Position numbers and translations under genes: made by a program. The notes beneath the pieces were generated by a model that saw only the letters and a program-made list of their open reading frames with translations, had not been told where the DNA came from and made no database searches. A DNA stretch of 64,000 nt from Lycocorax pyrrhopterus obiensis (taxonomy: Eukaryota > Chordata > Aves > Passeriformes > Paradisaeidae), in the NCBI GenBank assembly GCA_014706295.1, contig JACSVZ010000008.1, forward strand, positions 1,550,001-1,614,000. The letters are read 5' to 3'. Of this stretch, positions 12,753 to 25,003 are shown piece by piece; within the stretch, counting starts at the first letter, position 1, and each line of letters starts with the position of its first letter.

Positions 12753-13188
12753 TGATGCCTTGAGAGGCCACCTAGAACCAGAGACTAGACAGGAGTAAGG
12801 GAACAAAGGTAGGGATTTATTTGAAAGGCCTTCAAAGGTTCCCCTGGGGAGCCAGAGGCTGCTGCCAAGATGGACCCCAAGATGGACGACAGGTCACGAG
12901 TTCTTCACACTGTTATAGGTTTGGTTCATTTGCATATCAGGGTTAATTCTCCAATTAAAGCTTCAGTTAATTATGTCATTTCCCCAAGCTCACTCCCCTC
13001 TTAAGATGTTGGTTTACACATTTTGGGCCTAGGACGGTCTGGGTGTCCTTGGAGAGCAGGCCTGGAGAGGCTTTGTTGTGTCTGCCCAGCACGAGAGAGC
13101 AGAAGTGAACAGGCTACAAGAAACCTCAGAGTTACACACTGGGCAGTGCAGGATTTGAAAAATACAAAAGTTAAAACCTAAGGCATCA
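12753..13188 (-). mobile_element. Solo LTR, second copy
   Basis: 436 bp with ends TGATGCCTT and AAGGCATCA, which are inverted repeats of each other. It is flanked by the 4-bp direct repeat CTGC. It aligns along its length with the 10276-10697 copy. Different flanking duplications show that the two are separate insertions and not the two LTRs of one provirus. Confidence 0.82.
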
Positions 13189-13639
13189 CTGCTGGCAGCA
13201 AACCCAACGACCACAGAGAGCTGGGAGAAGCTCCATAGGATTGGCCTTGGCACACATCAAATCTCTGAATGATAAGAGAAGTTTTTATCCAATACTTTAC
13301 TGGTCCGTTTGTCTCTAAACCAATTTGTGTGGAAGATTACAGACTCAGGATCAGTTTTCTTCTCCCATTTTTTTTTAATTTTAATTTTTTTGGTGTTTGA
13401 TTATTTTTATTATTTGTGAAATTTTGTTCAGGCCAGAGTAGAAGCAGCTGAAGCCAAGCATCTGTTCAGCAGCGTATTGGTGATGAATTGATCCAAAACT
13501 GACTTACATCAACTACTCTATTAATAATTAAAGACTACAGTCCTTAATTATCCCTATAAGTTATTATGTGCTGTTAAAAAAGAACTAATTATGGAAGTTT
13601 TGGGGTGTTTTTGAAAATTGTAGTTTTGTGTTGGGTTAT

Positions 13640-14045
13640 TTGAAAGGCTGGGAGAGTTGGGGTTGTTCAGCCTGGACAAGAGAAGCCCTCGGAAGACTTT
13701 AGAGCCTCTTCCAGGGCCTAAAGGGGCTCCAGGAGAGCTGGAGAGGGACTGGGGACAAGGGATGGAGGGCCAGGACACAGGGAATGGCTTCCCAGTGCCA
13801 GAGGGCAGGGATGGATGGGATCTTGGGAAGGAATTGTTCCCTGGGAGGGTGGGCAGGCCCTGGCACAGGGTGCCCAGAGAAGCTGTGGCTGCCCCTGGAT
13901 CCCTGGCAGTGCCCAAGGCCAGGTTGGACACTGGGGCTTGGAGCAGCCTGGGACAGTGGAAGGTGTCCCTGCCCATGGCAGGGGTGGCACTGGGTGGGCT
14001 TTGAGGTCCCTTCCAACCCAAACCATCCTGGGATTCTCTGATTCC
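13640..14045 (+). mobile_element. CR1 LINE fragment, type 1
   Basis: Begins GGCTGGGAGAGTTGGGGTTG and ends CCAACCCAAACCATCCTGGG ATTCTCTG. It contains the full type 1 block, including GGGAATGGCTTCCCAGTGCC. Confidence 0.93.
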
Positions 14046-15062
14046 AATATCCCACGTTTGAGGCTCATCAAGGCTGTTGTCGGTGCCAGGAATAATGAGA
14101 AGATACTGAGAAAATCGCTTTCTTCTCAAAATTACTCAGATGATGTGAAAGAAAGTGAGCAACTGTTAATGAATGCAGAAGATGAAAGCAAATGCATTAA
14201 AAACTCCTCCTAAGAACCTGAATTCCCCCCTGGAATCCAGACCTGAATAATTTCTACAGTGCAAGCTCTGCATGTACTTTATTAATGTTCTCCTAAATTT
14301 CAACTTGGAAAGCTGCTCATTTCATTCTACTCCTCAAGAACAGACATTCATTTGATTAATTATTCTTAAACCAGGCTGGAATGAGGATTGTGTTTAACTA
14401 ACAGAGCAATTACTTTTGCTTTCTAAAGGCCAGGAAAAAAGGTAACGAGCACTGACTGCTGCGAATGCTCGGTGCTACAACAACAAAATCCAGCCCGATC
14501 CTCTGCAACAAGAGCACTTCTCAATTATTTCCAATTTTACTTTCACTAAACACACAATTATGTTTAATGCCATCCACTAATACCAACTCTTGGCTTAGGC
14601 CTCGTTCCATTTCGTGCCAGCAGAATCAGGGAGGATTGGAACAGAAGTAGCTTAAAGACATAAAATTGTCATTTCTTTTGGAAGCTTAAAGACATAAAAT
14701 TGCCATTTATTTTGGCCCTCCTTTGTGGTCTGCTCACCTGTTTTGAGTCAAACGTTTCTAAAGGGCAAAAGCAGGTTCCTTTCCACACCCCCAAATTTCC
14801 CTTAGCTCTTTTCCACCCGTTTCTTATCCCCCTGACTGACACACAAATTCCTGTGCCTCAAAATCCTCTTGGAAAAGCAGGGAGGATTTTCACAGCCTGT
14901 TGATGTTCCTTGTGACGACTCCAAACATCCTTTGACATTTGTGCCTTGTGTTTCTTTTGCTTTCAAACACAAACCCCTCCTTTCCCTAAATGACTTGGCC
15001 TTCCAGAATTTTTTGTCTGCTTCGGTTCCTTTTTCCTGTTGTCTGCTCTCTGCATTCCCTGG

Positions 15063-15352
15063 AAGGAGGATGGAGCCAGGTGGGGATCAGTCAAGGGAAA
15101 GGAGGACAGGAAACGGCCTCAAGTTGTTCCAGAGCAGGTTTGGATTGGATAATTGGAAGAATTTCTTCATGGAAAGGGTGGTTAAGCATTGACCAGGGCA
15201 GTGGTGGAGCCACCACCCCCAGAAGTGTCCCAAAACACGTGGAAGTGGCACTTGGGGACATTACTGGTAGTGACCATGGTGCTGCTGGTGGATGGTTGGA
15301 CTTGATGACCTTAAAGGTCTTTTTCAAACTTAACGGTTCCATGATTCTTCAG
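15063..15352 (+). mobile_element. CR1 LINE fragment, diverged
   Basis: Recognisable from GGAAGAATTTCTTCATGGAA, AGGGTGGTTAAGCATTGACC and the 3' end TTGATGACCTTAAAGGTC followed by CCATGATTCTT. More decayed than type 1 copies. Confidence 0.87.
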
Positions 15353-16058
15353 CAGCTCTGAAGTTCATGGATTTGACACAATTCTTGGATTTGCCACCAT
15401 TTTTGGATTCCTAATTTTGATGAAGTAGAAGCTTCCCAATTCCCCACTGCTCTGCCATTTCTGGGCTTATTTTGGGAAGGACTGACATGAAAGCAACCAA
15501 AAAAAACCCAAGTAGGGACAACTTCAATAAGCTCTGAACTTCTTTTTTCACATTCCTGGTGCTCTAAACACATCATTTATTTGTTTTCTTGAAAACAAAG
15601 AGCTTTTAACTCTTGGCTATTAATGTCTGATGCTAATTGTGGTCTGTATATTATATTTCTGTTAATTTTCTCTCTCTTTTAAAAACAAACCTCTATGGAT
15701 AGTTAATTTTATTCCCACTTTCCTCCCAGTGCAGACCTGAAATTGCTGGTTTTTCCCTTTTAAAGCCTAAACAAGCAAAACCAGAAAAAACTTCAGGCAA
15801 AACCCAATGTTGAACATACAAGAAATGTTTCAATATTAACAGATCTAAAATGAGAGCCACAAACTGCCATGAGAAACAAGCACCTAAAACTGAGTAGAAA
15901 TAAAACCTGGGTAGAAATAAAAATCATCCTTGTGTCAACATCAACCATCAAGCAGCTTTAGAAGACACAAATTTCAAAGGCTCCTGTAAAAAAATCAAAC
16001 GAGTGAGTACAAATTTTCCCTCTGCAAGTAGAGCTTATTTTAAAAACTTCAGCCTTAC

Positions 16059-16186
16059 CTTCACTTTAAGCACAGAAGAAAACATTCTGGCATCCTCAGA
16101 CACCCCTCCAATGTACATTTTTTTGGTAAACACAGGCACGTGATCATTTTCATCCTTCACCTCAACAAAAACCTTGGCTGTATTAC
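16059..16186 (-). CDS. PCDH15: PCDH15 exon: EC10-EC11 linker and first strands of EC11
   Basis: 128 nt: two bases completing Ser, then 42 codons ending in phase 0. The acceptor is ctctttttag before GTAATACA and the donor is GTGAAG followed by gtaagg. It encodes [19 protein letters not shown], a canonical calcium-binding linker. It continues [20 protein letters not shown], with VSED as the EC11 XEX motif. The return of full calcium motifs here contrasts with the EC9-EC10 joint one repeat earlier. Confidence 0.95.
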
Positions 16187-16344
16187 CTAAAAAGAGGGAA
16201 AGAAAAAGGGAAAAGAGAGTATTTTGTAATAATTTGTAACATCTACTGGAATTCACGCATGTACAGCCCAAGGAGATAATGTACAATGAGAGCAGGGGTA
16301 ATAATGTAAAAAAAAAAGTCCATTAGACATCATAAAATGCTAAA

Positions 16345-16765
16345 ATTGGATAATCCCAGAGTCACTGAGGCGGGAAAATCCCTCCCAGCCCACGGAGTCC
16401 CAGCTGTGCCCGATGCCCACCTTGTCCCCAGCCCAGAGCACTGAGTGCCACCTCCAGCCCTTCCTTGGACACCTCCAGGCATGGGCACTCCAAAGCTCCC
16501 TGGGCAGCCCCTGCCAAGGCCTGAGCACCCTTTCCATGCAGAAATTCCTGCTGCTGTCCAACCTGAGCCTCCCCTGGCCCAGCCTGAGGCCGTTTCCCCT
16601 TGTCCTGTCCCTGTTCCCTGGGAGCAGAGCCCGACCCCCCCCGGCTGCCCCCTCCTGTCAGGGAGTTGTGCAGAGCCACAAGGTCCCCCCTGAGCCTCCT
16701 TTGCTCCAGGCTGAGCCCCTTTCCCAGCTCCCTCAGCTGCTCCTGGGGCTCCAGATCCTTCCCTT
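16345..16765 (-). mobile_element. CR1 LINE fragment, type 2
   Basis: A second young subfamily (type 2), with its 3' end at the low coordinate (AATCCCAGAGTCACTGAGGC). The body contains CACCTCCAGCCCTTCCTTGG and CAGCCTGAGGCCGTTTCCCC. By eye it differs from the 62788 copy at about three positions over some 310 bp. Confidence 0.93.
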
Positions 16766-17639
16766 TCCTAGACAAGAAATAGGGATCCATATCACACCTT
16801 GATTCCACAGCTTTTGGTCCCATAAATACCCACAGGTGTCCCCAAGAGGTAAAGAGGAGGTGTCACAAAGAGCTCATTAACAGCAGCTCTGCACCTTGCT
16901 TGATCTGTTTTAATTATTCCTACTGCCATGCAAATTCTTCACAGCTGATTCAGTCCTGGTGTCTGTAAACTCATAAATGGTCACACAAAGCCCTGGCTCA
17001 GCAGCCTCAACACTTAATTAACTTCCTGTGTTAATTGAAAGCATCCCTAAGCCTGTCCTCCTCCCAAACCTGGCCTGGCCCGGCCCAGGGGAACTCCACA
17101 AGTTTTGCTTCCCCTGAGAGGTTCAACACAAACCCCCACTATTAATTTGGTTTTATTAAACTGTTCCTGCTCCAGCTCATTGAGCAATAAACATCTCCAT
17201 CCTTCTGCAAGGGAAAAAACATCCAGCAAAAAACATGGAGCTGGTGCCAAACAGATTCCACTGCGCAGTAATCTCCACCAACATCTGCTTCCCTCTTTCA
17301 GAACCGTATCATCCAGAAAGATTGCTGGAAATGATGCTATCCAGTTCATTAAAACCACATTTGCAAGTGATAAATTGCCTCCTTTTCGAGCTGGTTTTCC
17401 CAGCTCCTTTCAGTGCCAGGATAATTTCAGTGTTGCACAGGTGCCACTGATCCGAGCTACTTGTACAATGCAGACTCTTTATAAAAGGTTTAGGAGCTGT
17501 ATCTTTAGGGGAGAAAAAAATTAAACCCCAGACTATTTCTGACATGGCCAAAGTCATATTCTGCCTATCTGATGGTCCAACTGATGGGAGACAAATGATG
17601 GCTTCATAAATGGAACTGAAATCTGAAAAAACCCCAAAT

Positions 17640-18275
17640 ATTTAAAAAGCTGTCCCTGAGCCAGCAGAGTGTCCTGGGGCCAAGGAGGCCAAGGGGATCC
17701 TGGGGCAGCAGGAAGAGCATTCCCAGCAGGGCAGGGAGGGATCCTGCCCCTCTGGGCAGCCCTGGAGGCACCTCTGGAGTGCCGTGTCCAGCTCTGGATC
17801 CTCAGCACAGCAGGGCCAGGGAGCTCCTGGAGCGGGGCCGGCGGAGGCTGCGCAGCTGAGGAAGGGCCTGGAGCATCTCGGTGCCCAGGAAAGGCTGAGG
17901 GAGCTGGGGCTGCTCAGCCTCAGAGGAGCCCCAGCTGAGAGGGGCCCTCAGCCCTGGCTGGCCCTGGCTGCAGGGAGGGCTCAGGGCAGGGCCCAGGCTC
18001 TGCTCCGGGGCCCAGCAATGGCACCAGAGCCACGGGCAGGGCCTGAGCCCAGCAATTGCCCTGCACAGGAGGCACAACTTCTGCCCTGGCCAGTGCCCAG
18101 CCCTGAGCAGATTGTCCAGAGGGGCTCTGGGCTCTCCTCCCTGGGGCTGTTCCAGAGCTGTGTGCACACAGTGCTGTGCCCTGGGCTCTGGGATGGCCCT
18201 GCTGCAGCAGGGAGGTGCCACCAGGTGCCCTCTGTGCTCCCTTCAGCCTGAGCCCTGCTGTGCAGTTCTTCAATA
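17640..18275 (+). mobile_element. CR1 LINE fragment, longer, different 3' region
   Basis: Contains GGCTGAGGGAGCTGGGGCTG and CTCAGCCTCAGAGGAGCCC, the end of the reverse transcriptase ORF in CR1. A variant 3' region follows (CCCTGGGCTCTGGGATGGCC, GTGCTCCCTTCAGCCTGAGC). The frame is broken, so it is a dead copy. The start is the reverse complement of material at 55215-55300. Confidence 0.85.
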
Positions 18276-21200
18276 TGGAGAGAAGGGGGAAAAAAAGGAA
18301 AGAAAAAAAAGGAAATTACATGTTAAATCTCTGTCTTCTTAAACCAGATCCTTGATGTTTCTGGCTGCAGTACCAAACTACAGCAGGAAAATGAGATTCC
18401 CAGGCAGACTTTCCCACTGCAGCTCCACCCTTTAGGGAAGAAGCTGGCATTAAAAGCAGGATTATGTGTGGAAGTGACCTTGCCCTGCTGAGCCTATAAG
18501 CAGTCCTATCACTGGCTGCCACAGGTTGGTGCTGGAAGGAAGATCCTGATTTTATCTGGATCAGGTGCTGGCTCACCTGCACTGGTTCTCTCTAATTCAA
18601 ATTAAACATCATTTGCATAATGCTCACTGTTGTCCTGTCAGGCCAGTTTGGGTGAGGTGGCTCAGCCTTGTGCAAAGTTTGCCTTGCAATTTGCTCAGCT
18701 CCCCATTTGTTTAATTTGCTGGCAGTTCTCTAAGCTGCCAAAACACTGATTTGTTTAGCAAAGGGTGAATGCTTGGAGAATGGAGAAATGGAAGTTATTA
18801 CATTAAGGACAAAGCAAATTAAACATCCTGCATAGCCATGGGCCAACATTAGCACTGTCACCATTGAACATCTACCTGCACTTCAGCTTCCTGCCTGATT
18901 TTGGACACACTCCTTCATTCTGGCAGGTGGAGTGGAATGTGGCAGCTGTGAGCTCCTCCCTGTCCCAGCCTTGGGATCCAATTCCTACAGCTGGCTGCAG
19001 GAAAGGGCTCCCTGCCAGCTGCAGAGGTTTCCTTACCCTCACACGGAGCTCTCACTAAAACCTCTCAGCAGCGGCTGTGCCATGTGGGAAGGTTGTGCCA
19101 GATCCTCTCCCATGGGGATTTTCCCAGTCCCTCTGCTCGATTCAGGAATTTCCCCTGCACACGGGCTCTGGTGCTCCCAAATCCACCACTCCTGCACCTG
19201 CAGCACCCAGCCTGATGGAAAAGGCCACCAATGAAGCACAGTCTTAGAGAGTCTGGTTTAGACCCTGCCATTAGACTCCTTTTCCTGTCATATTCCAGAT
19301 TTTTAGCCACATTTCTAAACACTCCTTTGGTGTGGCTAGAATCCTCCATGTTAGGACAGCAATCATCACAGGCTGTCAGTATTCACACTCCCCTACCAGA
19401 AGGGAAATTTATATCCCCATGTATGGAAAACCTTCCATCTTTGGTGTTCCAGGTCTGGAATCCAGCTCCAGTTCCTTCTTTTCTTCATGGATTCCAGGAG
19501 TTGAAAGCAGGATTTATTTGACTGTGTTGCTTTTTGTGAGACCTCACAGAATCCAAACATAATTCTTATCACTGTGACTGAGCTACCTGAAGAGCTGGCC
19601 AGGTGAAAGAACAAAAAGCATCTTTCCCGGCACAAAGCAGCACAGGCTGCCAAGGTGGCTAAAAAGAGCAAAGAAAACTGATTTCAGTGCTCCCTCGGTC
19701 TCCTGCAAGATCCCTTTTTCCTCCTCTCTTCCTGCCCCCCAGAGATGAGGTGCAGTGCACAGAAAATACGGAAGTGCAGCTGCTTCTAAGTTCATCCTCA
19801 GCTTCCAAGAACCAGCCAAATAATCACTGCCAAATATTTTGGATCTTTCATCTTCTGGGGTTTGCTTCAGGGGAGTGAAAACACCCTGAAAGCTGCTCTA
19901 AAGCAAAGCTGAGGAACCTCTGAAACACCCAAAACGAGCAGACCACGAATAAGTAACACAGAAAACAAACCCAACAGAAACTCCTGGGTCACTAGTGAGT
20001 ACCAACATTTCCTTCCCAGAAGTTTTTCCCAAACATCCTTGTTGAAAGTTCTTTGCCAGTCTCCCCATCTAAAAATGAGCCAGATCCATGTGAGCCTGTA
20101 GTTCCTTGCCAGGCTGCAGAAATGAAGCTGAACTGAAGCAATGAATTTTGGATGCTGGGACAGCACCAACGATGCCTTGAGTGCTCCCAGGTGAGTTTTA
20201 CTCAGTGCTTTCACCAGCAGCGCTGCTCTGGCCTTCTGCAACATTCCAACCCAGCCATGGATCCAGCTGCTCCTCATGCATGGATAATTCTGACATAAAC
20301 CCCTGCATTTCCAAAAGCAATTCTGGAGGAGGCAACAGCAGATTCCAAAGAACCTTTCCAAAGTTCATTTGAATCCAGCTGGGAGGGAGAACTGTAATTT
20401 GCTTTCCTCCTGCCTTACAAGTGCGTGGAGCAGGCTCTGTGCTTTGGCAGGTGAGCCGAGCTGAACTGCAGCTGGGCTCCATCTCACATTCCTGGGTTTG
20501 GCAGAACCAAGTAGGAATCAGCACTGAATATTTTTCAGTGGCATTTAGATCTAAACGAGCCCATAAGGCCTGAAGGAGCTCATCATGTGCTGTCACTGCT
20601 CAGAGAGTCCAAAAGAAGCAAACAGCAATGTGTTCGGACCAGCACGGATCCAAGGTCTGATTTAAATCCGTATAAAACCTCTTTTTCAAACAAATAATGA
20701 CCCGAGAGGGAGCTCAGGTTTTATGCAGCTTCTCTAAAACACACTGCTTTGCTGCCCAAAGAATCTGAAGCCTGTCCCAAGCTCCCCCAGAGCTGTGAGG
20801 CAGTGGGATGAGCTCTCCAGGCTCTGCTTGCATTGAGTCCATCTGTCCCAACTCCTGGATTTGGGAACTGCTGGAGCAGCCAACTTGTACAGCACCACCA
20901 GCAGCAACTTTTGCAACTGAAAACATAAGGCTGCTTTACTGTTACATGGACCCCACAGGGACACAGAATTCCTGCTTGTGTTTAACGGAGTAGAAGCATC
21001 ATTCCCATTTACCATGGAGCAGCTGCAGAATGTTAGTTGTAAAACTCCCATTTCCACTTTATTCCCAAAGGGGTTTTTTGGGTTTAGGAAACCAAAAGCT
21101 GAAGGAGACAGAACTGTTGCCTTACCCCCAACCGCAGAGCAAAGCCCTGCTCACAGCTGGGAGTTCAGCAGAGCCAGGGCAGTGCCTCTGTACCAGCCCT

Positions 21201-21313
21201 GGGGGTGCCAAAGGGGACAAACAGTTCTACCTGACATGGAAGTAATCAATGGAAGGTGATTTTGTTTTCAAATCTTCTGACAGCAAGATAAAAACCATGT
21301 CTAACAAGGTTCT

Positions 21314-21395
21314 GTCATGGAATCATCCAGGCTGGAAAAGACTTCCAAGATCAGGGAGTATGACCCGTGACCAATCCCCACCTTGTCACCCAGGC
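21314..21395 (-). mobile_element. CR1 LINE fragment, short 3' end
   Basis: Only the tail region is left: TCATGGAATCATCCAGGCTG, GAAAAGACTTCCAAGATCA, then CCACCTTGTCACCC. Confidence 0.75.
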
Positions 21396-21468
21396 AATTA
21401 ATTCCTCTGAAATACAGGAGAAGCCACCACGTGGTTCTGTCATTATCTTTACATCTCTAGGAACGTAA

Positions 21469-21640
21469 AATCATGGAGTCATGGAATGGTTTGGGTTGGA
21501 AGGGACCTTAAAGCTCATCCCATCCCCTGCCATGGGCAGGGACACCTTCCACTGTCCCAGGCTGCTTCAAGCCCCATCCAGCTTGGCCTTGGACACTTCC
21601 AGGGATCCAGGGGCAGCCACAGCTTCTCTGGGAATGCCCC
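21469..21640 (-). mobile_element. CR1 LINE fragment, type 1
   Basis: Reverse-sense tail ATGGAATGGTTTGGGTTGGA and body to CCACAGCTTCTCTGGGAATG, where the similarity stops. Confidence 0.92.
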
Positions 21641-21819
21641 CAACGCTTTGGTTCTACAGCTGGGACCAGGTTGAATTTGGTGGTAAAAGCCTCTCTTTGT
21701 CCCTCCTTGTCCATCCTGCTCCACTGCTCTGTCCCTGGGTTCACGCAGCACTTTCTCTTTGCTGCTCCCTCTGCTTCCACACGAACCCTTCTGCTTCCTC
21801 CTACCCTTTTCTTCTTGCC

Positions 21820-21915
21820 TCAAGGAGCATCAAGTCCAAGTCCTCGCCCTGCACAGGACAGCCCCAAGAATTCCACCCTGTGCCTGAGAGCGTTGTCCAA
21901 ACTCCATTGGAAGGT
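21820..21915 (-). mobile_element. CR1 LINE fragment, internal piece
   Basis: CCCTGCACAGGACAGCCCC, then CCTGAGAGCGTTGTCCAAAC. It matches the subfamily seen at 5204 and 27395. No tail is present. Confidence 0.65.
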
Positions 21916-22432
21916 CCTTCAGGGCTCAGCATCCCCAGAATCCTCAAGGAGAACTCCAAGCTTTTTAACTCGTCTTCATCGCCAAACCCAACTCTCCTTC
22001 TATTCCGATGAAGTAAAACCACACAGCAATTTCATATCATAAAGTTTCAGTTAAAGTAACTCCTTTAATGAGTTTGACTCCGCTGAAAGCACAAATGTGA
22101 CTTTGCATGATTTAGCACCATCTATTAAACCCCCGGTTTAAGTCACCAGTTGGATGTTCTCATACTCCAAAGGACATCTCAATTTACTTTCTCTCCTCAC
22201 GCAGTTACTCAATTACTGCCGTGCTATCAGCTGGCACCATCACTGAAGACAAGCTCAGTTACACCCAACGCACTTTCACTTTTCCCCTGCACAGATGCGA
22301 ACTCCAACTCCTGCTTCTCTATAATTATCTCCTATAATACCATCACTGAAAACAATTTGGTACCAAGCTTCTGAGCTTTGCAGAATTCAGCCCTGTGTGG
22401 TGGCTGAGCAGTTTGTCAGGGCTCTGTAATTT

Positions 22433-22850
22433 ACAGAATCCCAGCATCACTGAGGCGGGAAAATCCCTCCCAGCCCATGGAGTCCAAGCTGTGCCCGATG
22501 CCCACCTTGTCCCCAGCCCAGAGCACTGAGTGCCACCTCCAGCCCTTCCTTGGACACCTCCAGGCATGGGCACTCCAAACCTCCCTGGGCAGCCCCTGCC
22601 AGTGCCTGAGCACCCTTTCCATGCAGAAATTCCTGCTGCTGTCCAAGCTGAGCCTCCCCTGGCCCAGCCTGAGGCCATTTCCCCTTGTCCTGTCCCTGTT
22701 CCCTGCGAGCAGAGCCCGACCCCCCCCGGCTGCCCCCTCCTGTCAGGGAGTTGTGCAGAGCCACAAGGTCCCCCCTGAGCCTCCTTTGCTCCAGGCTGAG
22801 CCCCTTTCCCAGCTCCCTCAGCCGCTCCTGGGGCTCCAGCCCCTTCCTTG
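22433..22850 (-). mobile_element. CR1 LINE fragment, type 2
   Basis: Nearly the same sequence and extent as the copy at 16345-16765, including CACTGAGGCGGGAAAATCCC next to the tail. The upstream border is about 22850, just after CTCCAGCCCCTTCC. Confidence 0.93.
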
Positions 22851-24067
22851 CCCTGGATGCACTCAATGTGTATCTCAAAGTGAGTGGCCCAGAAATCCCT
22901 GCAGCTCCAGAGTTGGTCACTGACAAATTCCAGAACAAATTCCACCAATTCAGGGGCATCCAAGACCAGAACTGGCAGCAGGTCATTGCCACCGGGTGTC
23001 CCAGCTCCGTATTAATTCAGTGTCACACCATCCCGGGGCTGTGCATTCCGAGTCACCCGGCTCCAAAGTGGTTCATCAGCTCAACCTCAGCAAAGCCCAC
23101 AGTGATGTGTTAATTGTGCCCCACCTCCTCCCACTGCAGCTCAGCAATTCAGTGCCCTGAAACTCAGAAGTAGTGTTTAATCTGATTAAATCTCCTCGAA
23201 AATTAACAAAGTGCAGAGAAAATGGAAAGGAATTCATTGTATAAATGCAGGAATCAAACCCAGAGGTCAAGGGATCTCCATTACAAAGCCATAAGTGATT
23301 CAGCTGGCCAGATACTTCTAAAGTATTTTAAATATATACATTTATCAAATTCCTTAGCCATCCCTGCAGCACAGTGCAGATTCCAAGGAATATATATGTT
23401 GTGTACTCCTGGAGAGCCAAACACACCGAGCCTGTCTTCCTTTAAGCTGGCCTGAAGTCAAACTCCAGTCATTATCCAGCATTCCTGAATAAAGTAACTC
23501 AGCCATCCCTTTTTTGGAACTGCTGCTCAGCTGAGAGAGCTGCTCTAGTGCAGAGGGTGAGTCGGAAGAGGGAATGGAGGGAAGGACCTGCTGACTCCCT
23601 CGTGTCTTCAGCCACATCAGAGAAAGGTTTGGAGAAGGCTTTGTGCTGCATGGAAGCCTAATCTGCTCCCTGGGCATTCCTTGGCTGGATTTTTATGGAT
23701 ATAAGCTGACCTGGGTTTCTCCCAGGCACAGGGGAAAGCAGGCAGCTCTGTCTTTCTGTCCCCTGCCAGGTACATCTTTGATGGTGGCTAAACCAGCACA
23801 GGATCTCACCCTGCTCCTATCAAAGCCAAGCTCCTGACCACTGCTTAACCCTGATGTGTCACACCCCACACACTCCATTCTTACTCGAGGAAAAAGAAAT
23901 ATCCATGATAATCCAGGCTCAAAATCCCAAAATCTCCTGCTGGTTCTGTGGGTAGCATTGGAAAGAAACCCTGGTGAAGGTATTGGAATTGCCACCCCTG
24001 TACAGTGTCTCAGGCCATTCCCAAGTTTTATGGAGTGTTCCCAAATACTGGAGCCCCTTCAACTAAC

Positions 24068-24245
24068 ACGGAATCACAGAATCCCAGGATGTTTTGGGTT
24101 GGGAGGGATCCTTAAATCCCATCCTGTGCCACCCCTGCCATGGGCAGGGACACCTTCCACTGTCCCAGGCTGCTCCAAGCCCCAACGTCCAACCTGGCCT
24201 TGGGCACTGCCAGGGATCCAGGGGCAGCCACAGCTTCTCTGGGCA
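24068..24245 (-). mobile_element. CR1 LINE fragment, type 1
   Basis: Reverse-sense tail AATCACAGAATCCCAGGATG. The body ends at CACAGCTTCTCTGGGCA. It lies about 300 bp from an EC10 exon and can pair with the opposite-strand copy at 26607-26800. Confidence 0.92.
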
Positions 24246-24369
24246 AGTCAGGCAGAGAGACCCAAAAATGCACCATGGGCTGTGATCCCACCACCACCAT
24301 CACAGCCCTAAAACCCAGAAAGGTCACTGGAGTGCAGTTTCAACATTCTCAGCAGATCCTGGCAATATT

Positions 24370-24510
24370 TGTAGTAATAAGTGTAAAAAAGTATAAATAT
24401 AAAACTTATATATATAAATAAATATAAATATATATATATTTATATAAATATATATCTATAAATTATATATAAATATTTAAAATATAAAATATAAAATATA
24501 AGTATAAAAA
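24370..24510. repeat. AT-rich simple repeat
   Basis: Runs of TATATAAATA and AAATATAAAATATAA with almost no G or C, beside the splice donor at 24553. Confidence 0.85.
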
Positions 24511-24553
24511 CAAGTGCAAAAAAGGTGGAAAAGGAAGGATTTTTGACACTTAC

Positions 24554-24694
24554 TTTTGGAGGGGACCCGCAGGTTGGATCTCACCACCTGCAGGGAGTCT
24601 GCCTGCACTCGCAGCTCGTAACTTTGGACACGTTCATAATCCAGAGGCTTCTTCACGGAGATCACTCCCGTCCTGTTGTTAATGGCAAACACAT
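24554..24694 (-). CDS. PCDH15: PCDH15 exon: second half of EC10
   Basis: 141 nt: two bases completing Asp, 46 codons, and one base (A) of the next Ser codon. The acceptor is ggcttccag and the donor is TCCAAAA followed by gtaagt. It encodes [20 protein letters not shown], with the LDYE calcium motif and an NRT sequon, then RVQADSLQ and NLRVPSK. The continuation SNTAK in the next exon matches the family. An AT-only tract (24370-24510) lies about 45 bp past the donor in the direction of transcription. Confidence 0.95.
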
Positions 24695-24917
24695 CTGGAA
24701 GCCAGCAAAAACACAGGAATTTTCTGAGATGCAGAAACAGGGATTTTCAATACCCAAGGGTTTTATTTTGGGGATGACACAATCCAAGCAAGTCATTTCC
24801 TCCCTGCCTCCTTCCCTTCCTCCCTCAGGCCTGGAAAAGCCCACATAGCTCCTCTTTGAAGATATTTTTAAGGAGCAGAGCAGCTGGAGCCAACCTGCTG
24901 CTGGGATAAGCAACCCA

Positions 24918-25003
24918 GAGTCACAGAATCATGGAATATCCTGAGCTGGAAGGGACCTGCAAGGACCATGGAGTGCAACTCCCTGCACAGGACTTGAGGA
25001 CAA
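24918..25003 (-). mobile_element. CR1 LINE fragment, short 3' end
   Basis: AGTCACAGAATCATGGAATA, CCTGAGCTGGAAGGGACC, then CAACTCCCTGCACAGGAC. Same subfamily as the 5204 copy. Confidence 0.82.

Larger units (their letters stand above)
4038..16058 (-). other. PCDH15: PCDH15 intron, 12.0 kb, between the two EC11 exons
   Basis: Holds a 139-bp tandem duplication (4475-4740), six CR1 fragments, an AT-rich array (9290-9985) and two solo LTRs. The stretches 6900-8310, 8500-9285, 10700-12750, 14050-15060 and 15355-16058 show nothing recognisable. Confidence 0.85.
16187..24553 (-). other. PCDH15: PCDH15 intron, 8.4 kb, between EC10 and EC11 exons
   Basis: Holds seven CR1 fragments and an AT-rich tract at its 5' end in transcript sense (24370-24510). 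I see nothing in 16770-17635, 18280-21310 or 22860-24060. Confidence 0.85.

Noticed and set aside
10276..13188. One provirus with paired LTRs
   Set aside because: Each LTR has its own 4-bp flanking duplication (GCAG and CTGC), and the 2 kb between them shows no primer site next to the LTR and no retroviral genes.
13554..14213. A 191-codon minus frame
   Set aside because: Antisense of a type 1 CR1. The same peptide (CQGLPTLPGNNSFP) recurs at every type 1 copy.
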